NCBI GenBank assembly: GCA_028708605.1
Contig: JAQVYS010000006.1
Location: 1-59,402, forward strand
DNA length: 59,402 nucleotides
Origin: Bacillota bacterium
Lineage (GTDB): Bacteria > Bacillota > DTU065
Direction: 5' to 3'
Below, piece by piece: positions 44,872 to 53,862 of the stretch (position 1 is its first letter; each line of letters begins with the position of its first letter). The position numbers and the translations under genes are program-made. The notes under the pieces were generated by a model. The model had not been told where the DNA came from. It ran no database searches and worked only from the letters and a program-made list of their open reading frames with translations.

Positions 44872-47800
44872 CTAAATTGAGCTATCTTTACAAAGTGAAT
44901 AATACTGACAAGCAGAAACACAATCTTCACTAGGATCAGGTAGCTTATCCTCATCTAACACTTTAGAGATTCTTTCTAAAACCTTATAGAATTTAGCTAA
45001 AGCTTTTTTGGTGTCAATCTCATATGCTTGATCGGGATAAGGGAAATAAACAAAAGCTTTAACTGGTCTTTTGTAACTTTCCTCTAAAACCTTACTGTAA
45101 ACAGCGAGCTGGAGCTCGTATTGTTTAGCTTTTTTAGCAAAATCGCCTCGTAACTGAGTTTTAAAATCAACTACTGTAACTAGCTCTGGCTCGACAATTA
45201 CCTTATCAGCAAAACCAATTATACGTAAGTTGTACTCCGGCAAATACCATGAAAGTGCGACTTCTCTCTCACCTTTTTTGTGGAAGAACTCTGCAGCAAA
45301 AAAGTTTTGTATAATTGGTAAATAATCGCTTTGTAGGTTGTTTACGTTAAATATTTGAAAAGCCTCATCAAAGCTTTCTGCGGTAGCAAAGATCTTATGC
45401 AAAACTGTACCAATTGTAGCTTTGCTATTGTTGCCTTCTTCAAAGGTTATTTCTGAGTCTTTAAATTCTGACCCTAATTCCAATTTAGTCAATTCTTTTG
45501 AGGTAACTAAATCGGTACTTGGTACTTTTAGCCTTTGTTCTAAATAAAAAAGTCTAGGGCAAAGGTCGAATTGCACTAACGCAGTTGGTGATAGAGCCCT
45601 GTATCTTGGTGGTAAAGAAACTTTACCTATTTTTACTGGTGGAATACCAATTTTTATTGTAGTCTGGTAGTTAATATAATCATAGGCAGTAAAGTCGCTA
45701 TAAAAGTTTTTAATTCTAACGTTTTTTTCATTAAAGTCCCAGTCAAACATCTCTAAAAGAGGACTCGTTAAGCTTTCATTTTTATTGACTATTTTCCCTG
45801 CAAAAACTAGATACAGCTTTTCTATCGCCCTTGTAAATGCTACATAGAGAAGACGCTGGTCTTCATAACTATCTTCGTCTATTTCCTTATCTAAATAACG
45901 ATAAAACCTTGGATCTGTGCAAGGTACATATTTCTTTAGATCAGACAAAAAACTTGGAAGCGAGACTAAAAGACCTTCGTTCTTATCAAAATGAAACATC
46001 GAATTCTTATATGAGGAGCTTCGAAGATAAATAAGTCCTGCAACTATGACATTTTTAAACTCCAAACCTTTTGAAGCATGAATGGTCATGATTTTCACAC
46101 GATCTTGATCTTCTGCAATTACCTGCGCGTCTGAAGCATCTTTTTCTCTTTGGACTTTTAAAATTTCAACGATCTCATTGTTGGATTTGCCCTTTTGTAC
46201 CTCTAGAGATATTACTTCAAGAAGCTTCTCCACATTTGCTAATCTCTCTTTTCCCATGTTTTGAGCAAGAAGCACTAAGTTAAACTGAGATTTTTTGATC
46301 TCGTCAGCTAAAATATCGTCTAGATTCTTGTATCCGTAATATCTACATAGTTCCGCTAGTTTCTTAGCTAAGTCCTCGAAACTATTATCATCTATGTCCT
46401 GTATGCCAAATTTCTGTTGTTCACTTTTTACAAGAAAGCTGTTTCCACCGTAGCGTAAAATTGTAGCATAGATGTTTGGTAAATTCTCTTTCTTTGTCTT
46501 CTGAAAAATCTCATACAGCTTTTGATCTGTAATGCCAAAAAAAGGACCTTTAAGGGTAGCCGCAAGAACTAGATCATCTGTAGGATTGCTTAGAAAATCA
46601 ATCAAAGCAAGACACTCTCTAATCTCTTCCCTTTGGTAGAAAGCCAGACTATTGCCTGAAACAAACGGAATTCCACTTTGGCTGAACTCTTCTTCTAATT
46701 CAGAAAGACCTGTACTTCTTTTTGCAAACAGTACTGCATAATCTCCGTACTTTGCCTTCTCCTCTTTAACGGCTTCACCAATTAACCTGGCTATTGCTTT
46801 AGCTTGCCACACTCTATAAGGAATGGTCTCCGGGTCTTCTCGACAATTGTAATGACAAGCTATAATGTTAAAAGCATCATTGTCTGGATCTTCTTTGGGA
46901 CTTTTAGCGTTTTCATACCCTATAGCATAAGGCTTATTATCTTCGCCTGGCATAAATTCACTAAAAAAATCGTTATAAAAATCAATTAAAGTACTATTGG
47001 AACGGAAATTATGGCTTAATTTGACTTTTTTTCCAGATTTTTTCTCGATTTCTAAGCTTGTATCTTCAAATAACGCCACTTCAGCTCCGCGAAATCGATA
47101 AATCGACTGCTTAGGATCTCCAACAATAAAAAGATTCGTGTTATCCTGCCACAGCTCATCGACTATCTGTTGCTGAAGGTAGTTCGTATCTTGATATTCG
47201 TCTATCATAATATAAAGATATTCTTTTTTTAACTGCTGCTTTACATCAGGATTCTTAATTATTTCTAAGGCTTTTTGTTGCAAGTCTATAAAATCTAGAC
47301 TACTTAACTCTTTCTTTAGTTCATTATAGCGAGTGTCAATATCTTTAAGTAATTGAGAAAATCTCAAGATAACGTTTTTTTGATCTTTTTCTGTAAAGAA
47401 AAATGGAATCATTTTTGATTGATTAATTATTACATCCTTATACTCTTCATAAGCTTTGCCTAGTGAAGAAAGACCATGTAAAGACTCTAAGTATAAAATA
47501 AGCTCTTCTTTCTCATGCAAGGCCAACTTTTCGTCTTTTTGAAGCCTCTTAAATAAAACCCCAATGTCGCTCCACTGTGGAAGTAGATCCTCAGCAAAGA
47601 AAGAACGCGAAATTTCATTAGCATCATAAGCTCTTTCCATTGTGCTAATAAAATTTGCTAAGTTTTCTTTAGCGTAAGCTTTGGCAGTAAAAAAACTCTC
47701 CTTAGAAATATCTACCGCTTCATCTAATCTATAACCAAACTCGCGCATTTTATTGTAGGCATATTCAAGATTCTCCTTTAAGTTATAGGCTTTTGCCTTA

Positions 47801-48270
47801 AAACGTATAAAAACAGGATCATTGATGTTTTCGTTAGCTTCTAAAACCTCTGTAATACTCTTTAACAACAATCTTGAGGAATCTTCTTGATCAAGTACAG
47901 TAAACTCAGGTACATACCCAATAGTTAATGCGAACCTTCTAATGATATTACTGCAGAAGCCATGAATTGTTGAGATCAAAGCAGTCGGCGCCTTAGAGAG
48001 TTTGTTTTTTAAAAGAGGATTGAGTTTTATTTGATTTGAAGCTTCCTTTCGTAGCTTAACCTTCATTTCAGCTGCTGCTTTTTCTGTAAAGGTAATAGCT
48101 ACGATATTGTTAAAATCAGCCTTGTCATTTAGGACAATATTTAGGATGCGATAGATTAACACTCTAGTTTTACCTGCACCTGCCCCAGCTACTACAGCAA
48201 CGTCACTATCTAAGCAGTTTATAGCCTTAGCTTGCTCAGGTGTTGGCTCAAAATCATATCTAATCTGCAT
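44872..48270 (-). CDS. addA: AddA helicase-nuclease subunit
   Basis: This protein of about 1132 aa starts at ATG 48270 (AAAGGTGAAG upstream), overlapping addB by 11 bp. It processes double-strand breaks for RecA. SF1 helicase motifs: FEPTPEQAKAIN (Q motif), VAGAGAGKTRVL (Walker A), MIDEYQDTNYLQQ (Walker B), VGDPKQSIYRFRGA, VKIMTIHASKGLEF, LLYVAFTRA. The C-terminal RecB nuclease has VTVVDFKTQ and YELQLAVYSKVL. Oddly, the nuclease is bordered by cysteines (FDLCPRLFYLE and a final C-x3-C-x5-C), a pattern normally found in AddB as a 4Fe-4S clamp. Confidence 0.93.
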   Translation of the reverse strand: MQIRYDFEPTPEQAKAINCLDSDVAVVAGAGAGKTRVLIYRILNIVLNDKADFNNIVAITFTEKAAAEMKVKLRKEASNQIKLNPLLKNKLSKAPTALISTIHGFCSNIIRRFALTIGYVPEFTVLDQEDSSRLLLKSITEVLEANENINDPVFIRFKAKAYNLKENLEYAYNKMREFGYRLDEAVDISKESFFTAKAYAKENLANFISTMERAYDANEISRSFFAEDLLPQWSDIGVLFKRLQKDEKLALHEKEELILYLESLHGLSSLGKAYEEYKDVIINQSKMIPFFFTEKDQKNVILRFSQLLKDIDTRYNELKKELSSLDFIDLQQKALEIIKNPDVKQQLKKEYLYIMIDEYQDTNYLQQQIVDELWQDNTNLFIVGDPKQSIYRFRGAEVALFEDTSLEIEKKSGKKVKLSHNFRSNSTLIDFYNDFFSEFMPGEDNKPYAIGYENAKSPKEDPDNDAFNIIACHYNCREDPETIPYRVWQAKAIARLIGEAVKEEKAKYGDYAVLFAKRSTGLSELEEEFSQSGIPFVSGNSLAFYQREEIRECLALIDFLSNPTDDLVLAATLKGPFFGITDQKLYEIFQKTKKENLPNIYATILRYGGNSFLVKSEQQKFGIQDIDDNSFEDLAKKLAELCRYYGYKNLDDILADEIKKSQFNLVLLAQNMGKERLANVEKLLEVISLEVQKGKSNNEIVEILKVQREKDASDAQVIAEDQDRVKIMTIHASKGLEFKNVIVAGLIYLRSSSYKNSMFHFDKNEGLLVSLPSFLSDLKKYVPCTDPRFYRYLDKEIDEDSYEDQRLLYVAFTRAIEKLYLVFAGKIVNKNESLTSPLLEMFDWDFNEKNVRIKNFYSDFTAYDYINYQTTIKIGIPPVKIGKVSLPPRYRALSPTALVQFDLCPRLFYLEQRLKVPSTDLVTSKELTKLELGSEFKDSEITFEEGNNSKATIGTVLHKIFATAESFDEAFQIFNVNNLQSDYLPIIQNFFAAEFFHKKGEREVALSWYLPEYNLRIIGFADKVIVEPELVTVVDFKTQLRGDFAKKAKQYELQLAVYSKVLEESYKRPVKAFVYFPYPDQAYEIDTKKALAKFYKVLERISKVLDEDKLPDPSEDCVSACQYYSLCKDSSI

Positions 48271-51124
48271 CTTCTTCACCTTTTCTTGTAGGTCTTTGGC
48301 AAAGATCCATGAAAGAGCAGTATCTACAGGTAGTGCTAGTGTAGTTTGGTGCATAGACTCCATTAAGCAGCTCTATAGCCTTTTCTTCCGCTCTCTTTAA
48401 GCGATCTCTAATATCATTTTCAAAGTCTTCCTGCGTTTTTGTGCGAAAACCTCTTCGGTTAAAAAGCTTACATGCAATCTTACTCCATAAATGAGTTTCA
48501 TCTCCGGTTAAACATTGGAATTTTGCCCCAAGTATTGGCAGAGATCCTGCCTCTTTTAAGGCTAAAATATAGGCAACAAGTTGAAAATTATTACTAGCTT
48601 TAGCGCTTTCAAGACTGCTTTGAGAACGCTTATAGTCGGTTATAAAATAGCCTTCTAAATAGCCGTCGTTTTCAACTTCTCCGTAGATAAAATCGACCCT
48701 GTCGATCATGCCTTTTAAAATGTACGGTCCTACTTGCAGAACTGGCTGTTTTTTATCGCCAAAGCGAACCTCTAACAATTTAGGTGTAAAATTCGTTCTA
48801 TTTAAATCATCCTTAATATAGCGTTTGACGTTTTCATAATACTTTTCCATCTCTACTTTTTGATAAAACTCACTTGCAGTACTTTTTTCAAACACATTGT
48901 AAACAATATTGTCATATCTTTCAGTATCAAATCGATACGGGGGAGTTTGGTCTAAAAGGTCTTTATAGTAGAGTTCAAGTACCTTATGCCAAAGACTTCC
49001 TCCTTCAAGGCTAGAGACTTCTTCGCTGAGAATCTCCTCTTTCCGAAGACCAAGAAGGTTGTGAACAAAAAACCTGTAAGGACAGTCTAGGTATTCGTCA
49101 AATGCCGTTACCGAAAGAGTTTTCTTGTATGCCCCTTTCTGGTATCCTAATTTGGCGCAAGTGTATTTCTCGTTGGCATAGTTTTGATAGTCTAATATGC
49201 TGTCTTGAAGCGCTTGAGGCAGTGTTTTAAGGTTTTTAGGATCTTGTACAACGTACTCCATGTATTCATTTTGGGTAGTTATTAAAGGTTCTACTTGAGG
49301 CTCTTCAGGCAGCTCTTCTAAGCCAAATTCATAAAGTTCGTCAATATATCTTGATTTTTCTTTATAATGACCGTTACTTTCTGCTGGGCTAGATAAATAT
49401 ACTCCGCTGCCGCACCTTATGCTTTCCCAGTAGAGATAGTCCTGCAGCTTTTCTTGATCCTTTGAAAGCGACATACGGTATATGTTATCTTGGTTTAGAA
49501 GTTCTCTTTCTTCATCTTTAAAACTCCACTTTTCAAGTGCTTTAGCTGGGAATTCATCTTCAGATAAACCAACTACAAAGACGTACTTACTCTCAATTAA
49601 TGGGGCTTCGTTAATGCTATGAACACTGATGCCATCTTTGGTTACGGTTAGACGACTATAATCTAAACTATAGCTCCATGATTTCAAAAATTCGCTAACT
49701 GTAAAGGTCTCATCTTGAACTTGCTCTGCTAGGTTAAGTAGGTGTTCTTTCGCTTCTACAAATGCTCGTAATTCCAAGATTTGGTAGGGATCGAAGCTTG
49801 CAGTTAAAAATAAGTTATCATATACCTTAAGTTTCTCTAATAGTTCTAAGAACGATTGAGCAATGCTACTTGCTTGAAGCTTCTTTTGACCCCAATCTAC
49901 GATCTCTTGGAGCGCCTCAAGTGCCTTTAAGAGTTGCTTAGATTCTATCGATTTATTCTGTAGTCTTTTTAGTCTCCTAGACCAAAGATCACTTGTCCCA
50001 TTTAATCTTATCTGATTAAGAAATGTTACAATCTCAACTTGGGAGATCTCTTTAAGAAAATACTCAAAATCAAAGTACTTGCTTAAAAGCAAAGCTCGAA
50101 ATTCTTCTTTTTCAAGAGGTCTTGTAAGATATGCTATTAGGGTGTTTATTTCCTTTACGACTGCTGTTTGGTTTAAGCTAACAGGCCCTGGCCTAAAATC
50201 AATCTCTTCAGCCTCACACATTCTAGCAAAAATCGGTCTATAGATTTTAGGATTGTTAGTGAGTATTACAATATCGTCTGCATGGGTTATTTTTTGTTCC
50301 CAAAACAATTTTTTGATAGTTTTAAGAACATATTGAGCCTCTTGTTTTGGAGTTTGTGCTTGAAAAACTTTTACGTCGCCTATTTGCCTTGGACTCGATA
50401 CTAAGACTTTCCCTGCTTGCTTTTTTAAGAACCTATAGCCTGTCTCTAAAGCCTCAAAAGCTTCTGAATCTGCTACATAAGGATAGTTGATGTAAAGATC
50501 AACATTTAGTGTTAACAGTTTTTGAATCAAAGCCTCGTCAAACGGATCTAGGTTGTAAAAGCCATCAAGAATAACTGTTTCGTCGCTAGAAAAATACAGA
50601 GTATCTAAAGCCTTCCACAAAACCTCTTCCACTTCTCTAAAGCCTTTGGTTTTTACAAAATCTGTATAAGCCTTGTAGAGAAGGTGCAAGTCGTGGTTCT
50701 TTGGTGTTTTTAGCCTTCCGTTAAGATTTTCCTTAAACGCTTCAGGACTGATTCTAGCTACCCTGAGCTCCCTAAAAAACCTACTGACTGAAGATACCAA
50801 GCTTCCGATACTTAATTCATTTAATAGTTCAAGATTCTCTCTCTCTTTCTCAATTATCTGCAGCAAATAAAGATCTTGTAGAGCAGGATGCAACGACTCT
50901 TCTTTGCCCCTAAAAATTACATCCCTGGTTAAAATTGGATTTGGGGCTAATGCAAAAATGCCTTTTCTTGTTAGTAATTCTTGAATTTTTGTTCTTAAGA
51001 GCGGCTCTTTGACTATGTATTTTACCTTTGGGTCTTCTTTGTTTAGTCTGTCGCAGAGCAAATCTACAAGTTTTTCACGATTTTTCACTGCATCTCCAAC
51101 TAAAAGAGTCAACATTTCTATCAC
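48260..51124 (-). CDS. addB: AddB nuclease subunit
   Basis: This 954-aa partner of AddA has a helicase-like fold without a working N-terminal Walker A (LLVGDAVKNREKLVD rather than GxxGxGKT) and a C-terminal RecB-family nuclease with ITDYKRSQ and FQLVAYILALKE. The 4Fe-4S cysteines are seen: YLDCPYRFF, then TTCRYCSFMDLCQ near the end. It is shorter than the Bacillus protein (about 1166 aa). It precedes addA as usual. Confidence 0.9.
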   Translation of the reverse strand: MIEMLTLLVGDAVKNREKLVDLLCDRLNKEDPKVKYIVKEPLLRTKIQELLTRKGIFALAPNPILTRDVIFRGKEESLHPALQDLYLLQIIEKERENLELLNELSIGSLVSSVSRFFRELRVARISPEAFKENLNGRLKTPKNHDLHLLYKAYTDFVKTKGFREVEEVLWKALDTLYFSSDETVILDGFYNLDPFDEALIQKLLTLNVDLYINYPYVADSEAFEALETGYRFLKKQAGKVLVSSPRQIGDVKVFQAQTPKQEAQYVLKTIKKLFWEQKITHADDIVILTNNPKIYRPIFARMCEAEEIDFRPGPVSLNQTAVVKEINTLIAYLTRPLEKEEFRALLLSKYFDFEYFLKEISQVEIVTFLNQIRLNGTSDLWSRRLKRLQNKSIESKQLLKALEALQEIVDWGQKKLQASSIAQSFLELLEKLKVYDNLFLTASFDPYQILELRAFVEAKEHLLNLAEQVQDETFTVSEFLKSWSYSLDYSRLTVTKDGISVHSINEAPLIESKYVFVVGLSEDEFPAKALEKWSFKDEERELLNQDNIYRMSLSKDQEKLQDYLYWESIRCGSGVYLSSPAESNGHYKEKSRYIDELYEFGLEELPEEPQVEPLITTQNEYMEYVVQDPKNLKTLPQALQDSILDYQNYANEKYTCAKLGYQKGAYKKTLSVTAFDEYLDCPYRFFVHNLLGLRKEEILSEEVSSLEGGSLWHKVLELYYKDLLDQTPPYRFDTERYDNIVYNVFEKSTASEFYQKVEMEKYYENVKRYIKDDLNRTNFTPKLLEVRFGDKKQPVLQVGPYILKGMIDRVDFIYGEVENDGYLEGYFITDYKRSQSSLESAKASNNFQLVAYILALKEAGSLPILGAKFQCLTGDETHLWSKIACKLFNRRGFRTKTQEDFENDIRDRLKRAEEKAIELLNGVYAPNYTSTTCRYCSFMDLCQRPTRKGEEDAD

Positions 51125-51256
51125 CTCCCACTTACGATTAAATTCATGAAAATCAAGTTCAAATCCTTTAGTTTTTTGTCTTCTGTTTAAAAAACAAAGT
51201 AAAAGTTAATCGAGTAGGTAGCCTCTAGGTGATCAGCCTAGCAGTTTTCCTCTCAT

Positions 51257-51287
51257 AAAACGGCACATACGAGCCGCGTATACCGCT
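51257..51287 (-). other. domain V remnant of a decayed group II intron
   Basis: AGCGGTATACGCGGCTCGTA to GTGCCGTT forms a domain V-like hairpin and is followed by GAGAGG. It lies 3' of the broken reverse transcriptase at 51297-52292, in the place where domain V should be. Its sequence differs from the domain V copies in recA. Confidence 0.6.
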
Positions 51288-51296
51288 TTTTAAGAT

Positions 51297-52292
51297 CCTC
51301 AGGCAGTTATTTCATAAACCTGCCACAAAACCCCAACATTGTATTTTTCTAAGTCGATTAGACCTATTTCGTCAAACCACTTATTCGGTAAGGCTAGACT
51401 GAGTAAGGAGATCGCTGAGTTTCTCCATCGATTCATGGAGATTTTCACAAAATTACCTTTGTAGCCTCTTTGCCTTATTGTACAGTGGAGAGATTTCCAA
51501 CTTTTCCACTCACGCATTTTTTATCCTAAGTCTTCGACAAATCCAACCCAACATTACTCTCAACAAGATTTTACAGTTCGTAATTGAAAGTAACCACTCC
51601 ATCCCCTGAGAAATTGGTTTAGTTCCTCTACACTTCTCCCGCTGTTTCGCGGAGTTAGTTTCCTAACTCGGTTTTTAAACCGTTTGATGCGTTTGGGATG
51701 TACTGCAATATACTTTCTGTGTACGACTACGCCTAGAAAAGGTACTCCCTTATCTAGGCTAGTGATGTGAGTATTGGTTTTATTTACCACAAGCTTTAAG
51801 TCATTCGCTAGCATTTGTTCTGCTAGTTACTGATATCTATTCGCCTCATTATCATTTCGGGCAAAGTTAAAATATCGTCCGCATAACGCACGATTCTTAT
51901 CCCTTGAGCTTTCATCTTCTGATCAAATTCATCTAGATAGATATTCGCCAATAACAGAGAGATCACTCCACCTTGTAGACTACCTATCGCTATATCTTCA
52001 AAAGCTCCATCTGTAATTACACCTACCGTCAATGATGCCTTGATCAGGCTGAGGATTCTTCCATCACTAATATTCCTGTGTACTCCCTGGATAATTAGTA
52101 CATGATCTAGGCTGTCAAAACACTTCGATAGGTCCATGTCTACTACATAGGTGAAGTTGAACCTTTTAAGGAACAGCTCTGCTTTTGCGATCGCATGTTG
52201 ACATGAACGATTTGGACGGTAGCCGTAGCTCGATGGGTGAAAGAAAGTTTCAAAGATAGGCTCAATCACTTGACGCAGAACCTGCTGAGCAC
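51297..52292 (-). pseudogene. broken, 5'-truncated group II intron reverse transcriptase/maturase
   Basis: Three fragments in different frames make one RT. The first (from 52292) has QQVLRQVIEPIFETFFHPSS, YGYRPNRSCQHAIAKAELFL, DLSKCFDSLDH, GSLQGGVISLLLANIYL and RYADDI, then shifts frame. The second has LKLVVNKTNTHITSLDKG..FLG and LNQFLRGWSGYFQL. The third holds the maturase/C-terminal part (WKSWKSLHCTIRQRGYKG to LPNKWFDEIGLIDLEKY). At least two frameshifts and one stop are seen. The first 70 or so residues and all upstream intron domains are missing; the copy begins beside the ald terminator. It keeps YADD but is clearly dead. Confidence 0.88.
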
Positions 52293-52294
52293 AC

Positions 52295-52320
52295 TAAAAA
52301 GCAGGCCAAATGGCCTGCTT
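52295..52320 (-). terminator. intrinsic terminator of ald
   Basis: A near-perfect stem AAGCAGGCC/GGCCTGCTT followed by TTTTAG lies directly behind the ald stop at 52322. The decayed group II intron sequence starts immediately after it. Confidence 0.88.
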
Positions 52321-52321
52321 A

Positions 52322-53398
52322 CTAAATTGTTCTAAGTCCTGGATGCATCAACTGACCATCTGCTGTATTGACTCCTCTTGCAAGAGGTCTATTAGCTTCA
52401 ATTGCCTGCTCGAAGCCTTTATCTGCCAAGAGCAAAACATAAGGTAATGTGGCATTAGTTAACGCAAAGGTCGAAGTGCGAGGCACAGCTCCAGGCATAT
52501 TGCTTACGCAGTAGTGAGTCACATCGTTTAAAATAAAGGTAGGTTTTGAGTGCGTAGTAGGTCTAGAAGTCTCAAAGCAACCACCTTGGTCGATGGCAAC
52601 ATCAACGATAACGCTACCTGGTTGCATCTTAGAGATCATTTCCCTGCTGACAAGATGTGGCGATTTTGCACCAGGAACTAAAACTGAGCCAATGACAAGG
52701 TCAGAGTACATTATCGCTTCTTCTATATTATAGGCGTTGCTAGCCAAGGTCTGAATCTTACCCCAATAAATATCGTCTAAGTTTCTCAGTCTTTCTAGAT
52801 TAATGTCTATAACAGTGACCTGGGCTCCCATGCCCATAGCCACCTTTGCAGCATTGGTACCGACGGTACCTGCCCCAAGTATTGTAACGTTTGCAGCTGG
52901 AACTCCAGATACTCCTCCTAGTAGAATACCTCTGCCTTTTCTGACCTTCTCTAAATAAAGAGCTCCCTCTTGAACTGCCATTCTACCTGCGATCTCACTC
53001 ATTGGAGAAAGTAGCGGCAATGCTCCAGAATCTAATTGAACTGTTTCGTAACCGATGGAGTTTACCTTGTAACGCAATAGAGCTTCGGCTAGCTCTGGTA
53101 CAGTAGCTAGATGCAGGTAGGTAAAGAGCAGAAGGCCTTCATGCATCATTGCTAGTTCCTCTCCTATCGGTTCTTTTACTTTAAGCATTAACTCAGCTCT
53201 GTCCCATAGCTCTTTGACATCATCTACTAACCTAGCACCTTCTTTTTCATAGTCACTATCTGGGATGCCACTACTGAGGCCAGCGTTTTTTTCGACTAAA
53301 ACCTCATGCCCTCTTGCAGTTAATGCTCTTACACCTGCAGGTGTTATAGCTACGCGCCATTCAGAATCTTTTATCTCTTTAACAACACTAATTCGCAA
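52322..53398 (-). CDS. ald: alanine dehydrogenase
   Basis: This 358-aa NAD enzyme interconverts alanine and pyruvate plus ammonia. It has VVKEIKDSEWRVAITPAGV, the catalytic lysine in LKVKEP, SEIAGRMAVQEGA, the NAD loop ILGAGTVGTNAAKVA, and the His-containing THYCVSNMPGAVPRTST. The C-terminus (GVNTADGQLMHPGLRTI) is about a dozen residues shorter than usual (near 371 aa). Sporulating Firmicutes often use it for alanine catabolism in sporulation. Confidence 0.95.
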   Translation of the reverse strand: MRISVVKEIKDSEWRVAITPAGVRALTARGHEVLVEKNAGLSSGIPDSDYEKEGARLVDDVKELWDRAELMLKVKEPIGEELAMMHEGLLLFTYLHLATVPELAEALLRYKVNSIGYETVQLDSGALPLLSPMSEIAGRMAVQEGALYLEKVRKGRGILLGGVSGVPAANVTILGAGTVGTNAAKVAMGMGAQVTVIDINLERLRNLDDIYWGKIQTLASNAYNIEEAIMYSDLVIGSVLVPGAKSPHLVSREMISKMQPGSVIVDVAIDQGGCFETSRPTTHSKPTFILNDVTHYCVSNMPGAVPRTSTFALTNATLPYVLLLADKGFEQAIEANRPLARGVNTADGQLMHPGLRTI

Positions 53399-53862
53399 AT
53401 ATAGTCACAACCTCTACTAAAAGCAAAAGTTGCTTCCTCCCTTCATTATCAGGCTAAACAAGAGTAACTAAATCTTCTTTGAGTGCTATTTTCTTCTCTC
53501 TTTCTCTAAACTTCCCCAAAGCGATTTTATAGACATTATAATTTTCTTTACAGTTCCACTTGTAACTGTAGTTAAACGCTGTAGGGTTTATAACAGGGTT
53601 TCCCTTTTAATACTAAATAGAACCCTAAAATTCCTGCTTTTGTTTTAATAAGTATACACCTATCCCAGTGAAAGCTATACATCAATCTTTAGCAGGTTTT
53701 TAGCTTCTATGTCACGCAATCTTATTTTAAAACTTGGAAAAATTTTCACTTAAATTTTAGAGGCAATCTAACTAACTACAAGAAATAAACATTAGGGCTG
53801 TTTTATTATTTTACCATGTCTTTTAGAATTTTAAAATGCAAGGATAATTTGGAGGGAAAAAC
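53399..53862. other. divergent intergenic region between ald and the large phosphoesterase
   Basis: About 460 bp of AT-rich DNA holding both divergent promoters. GGAGGG lies before the plus-strand ATG at 53863. No repeat, RNA or reading frame was recognised. Confidence 0.5.
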
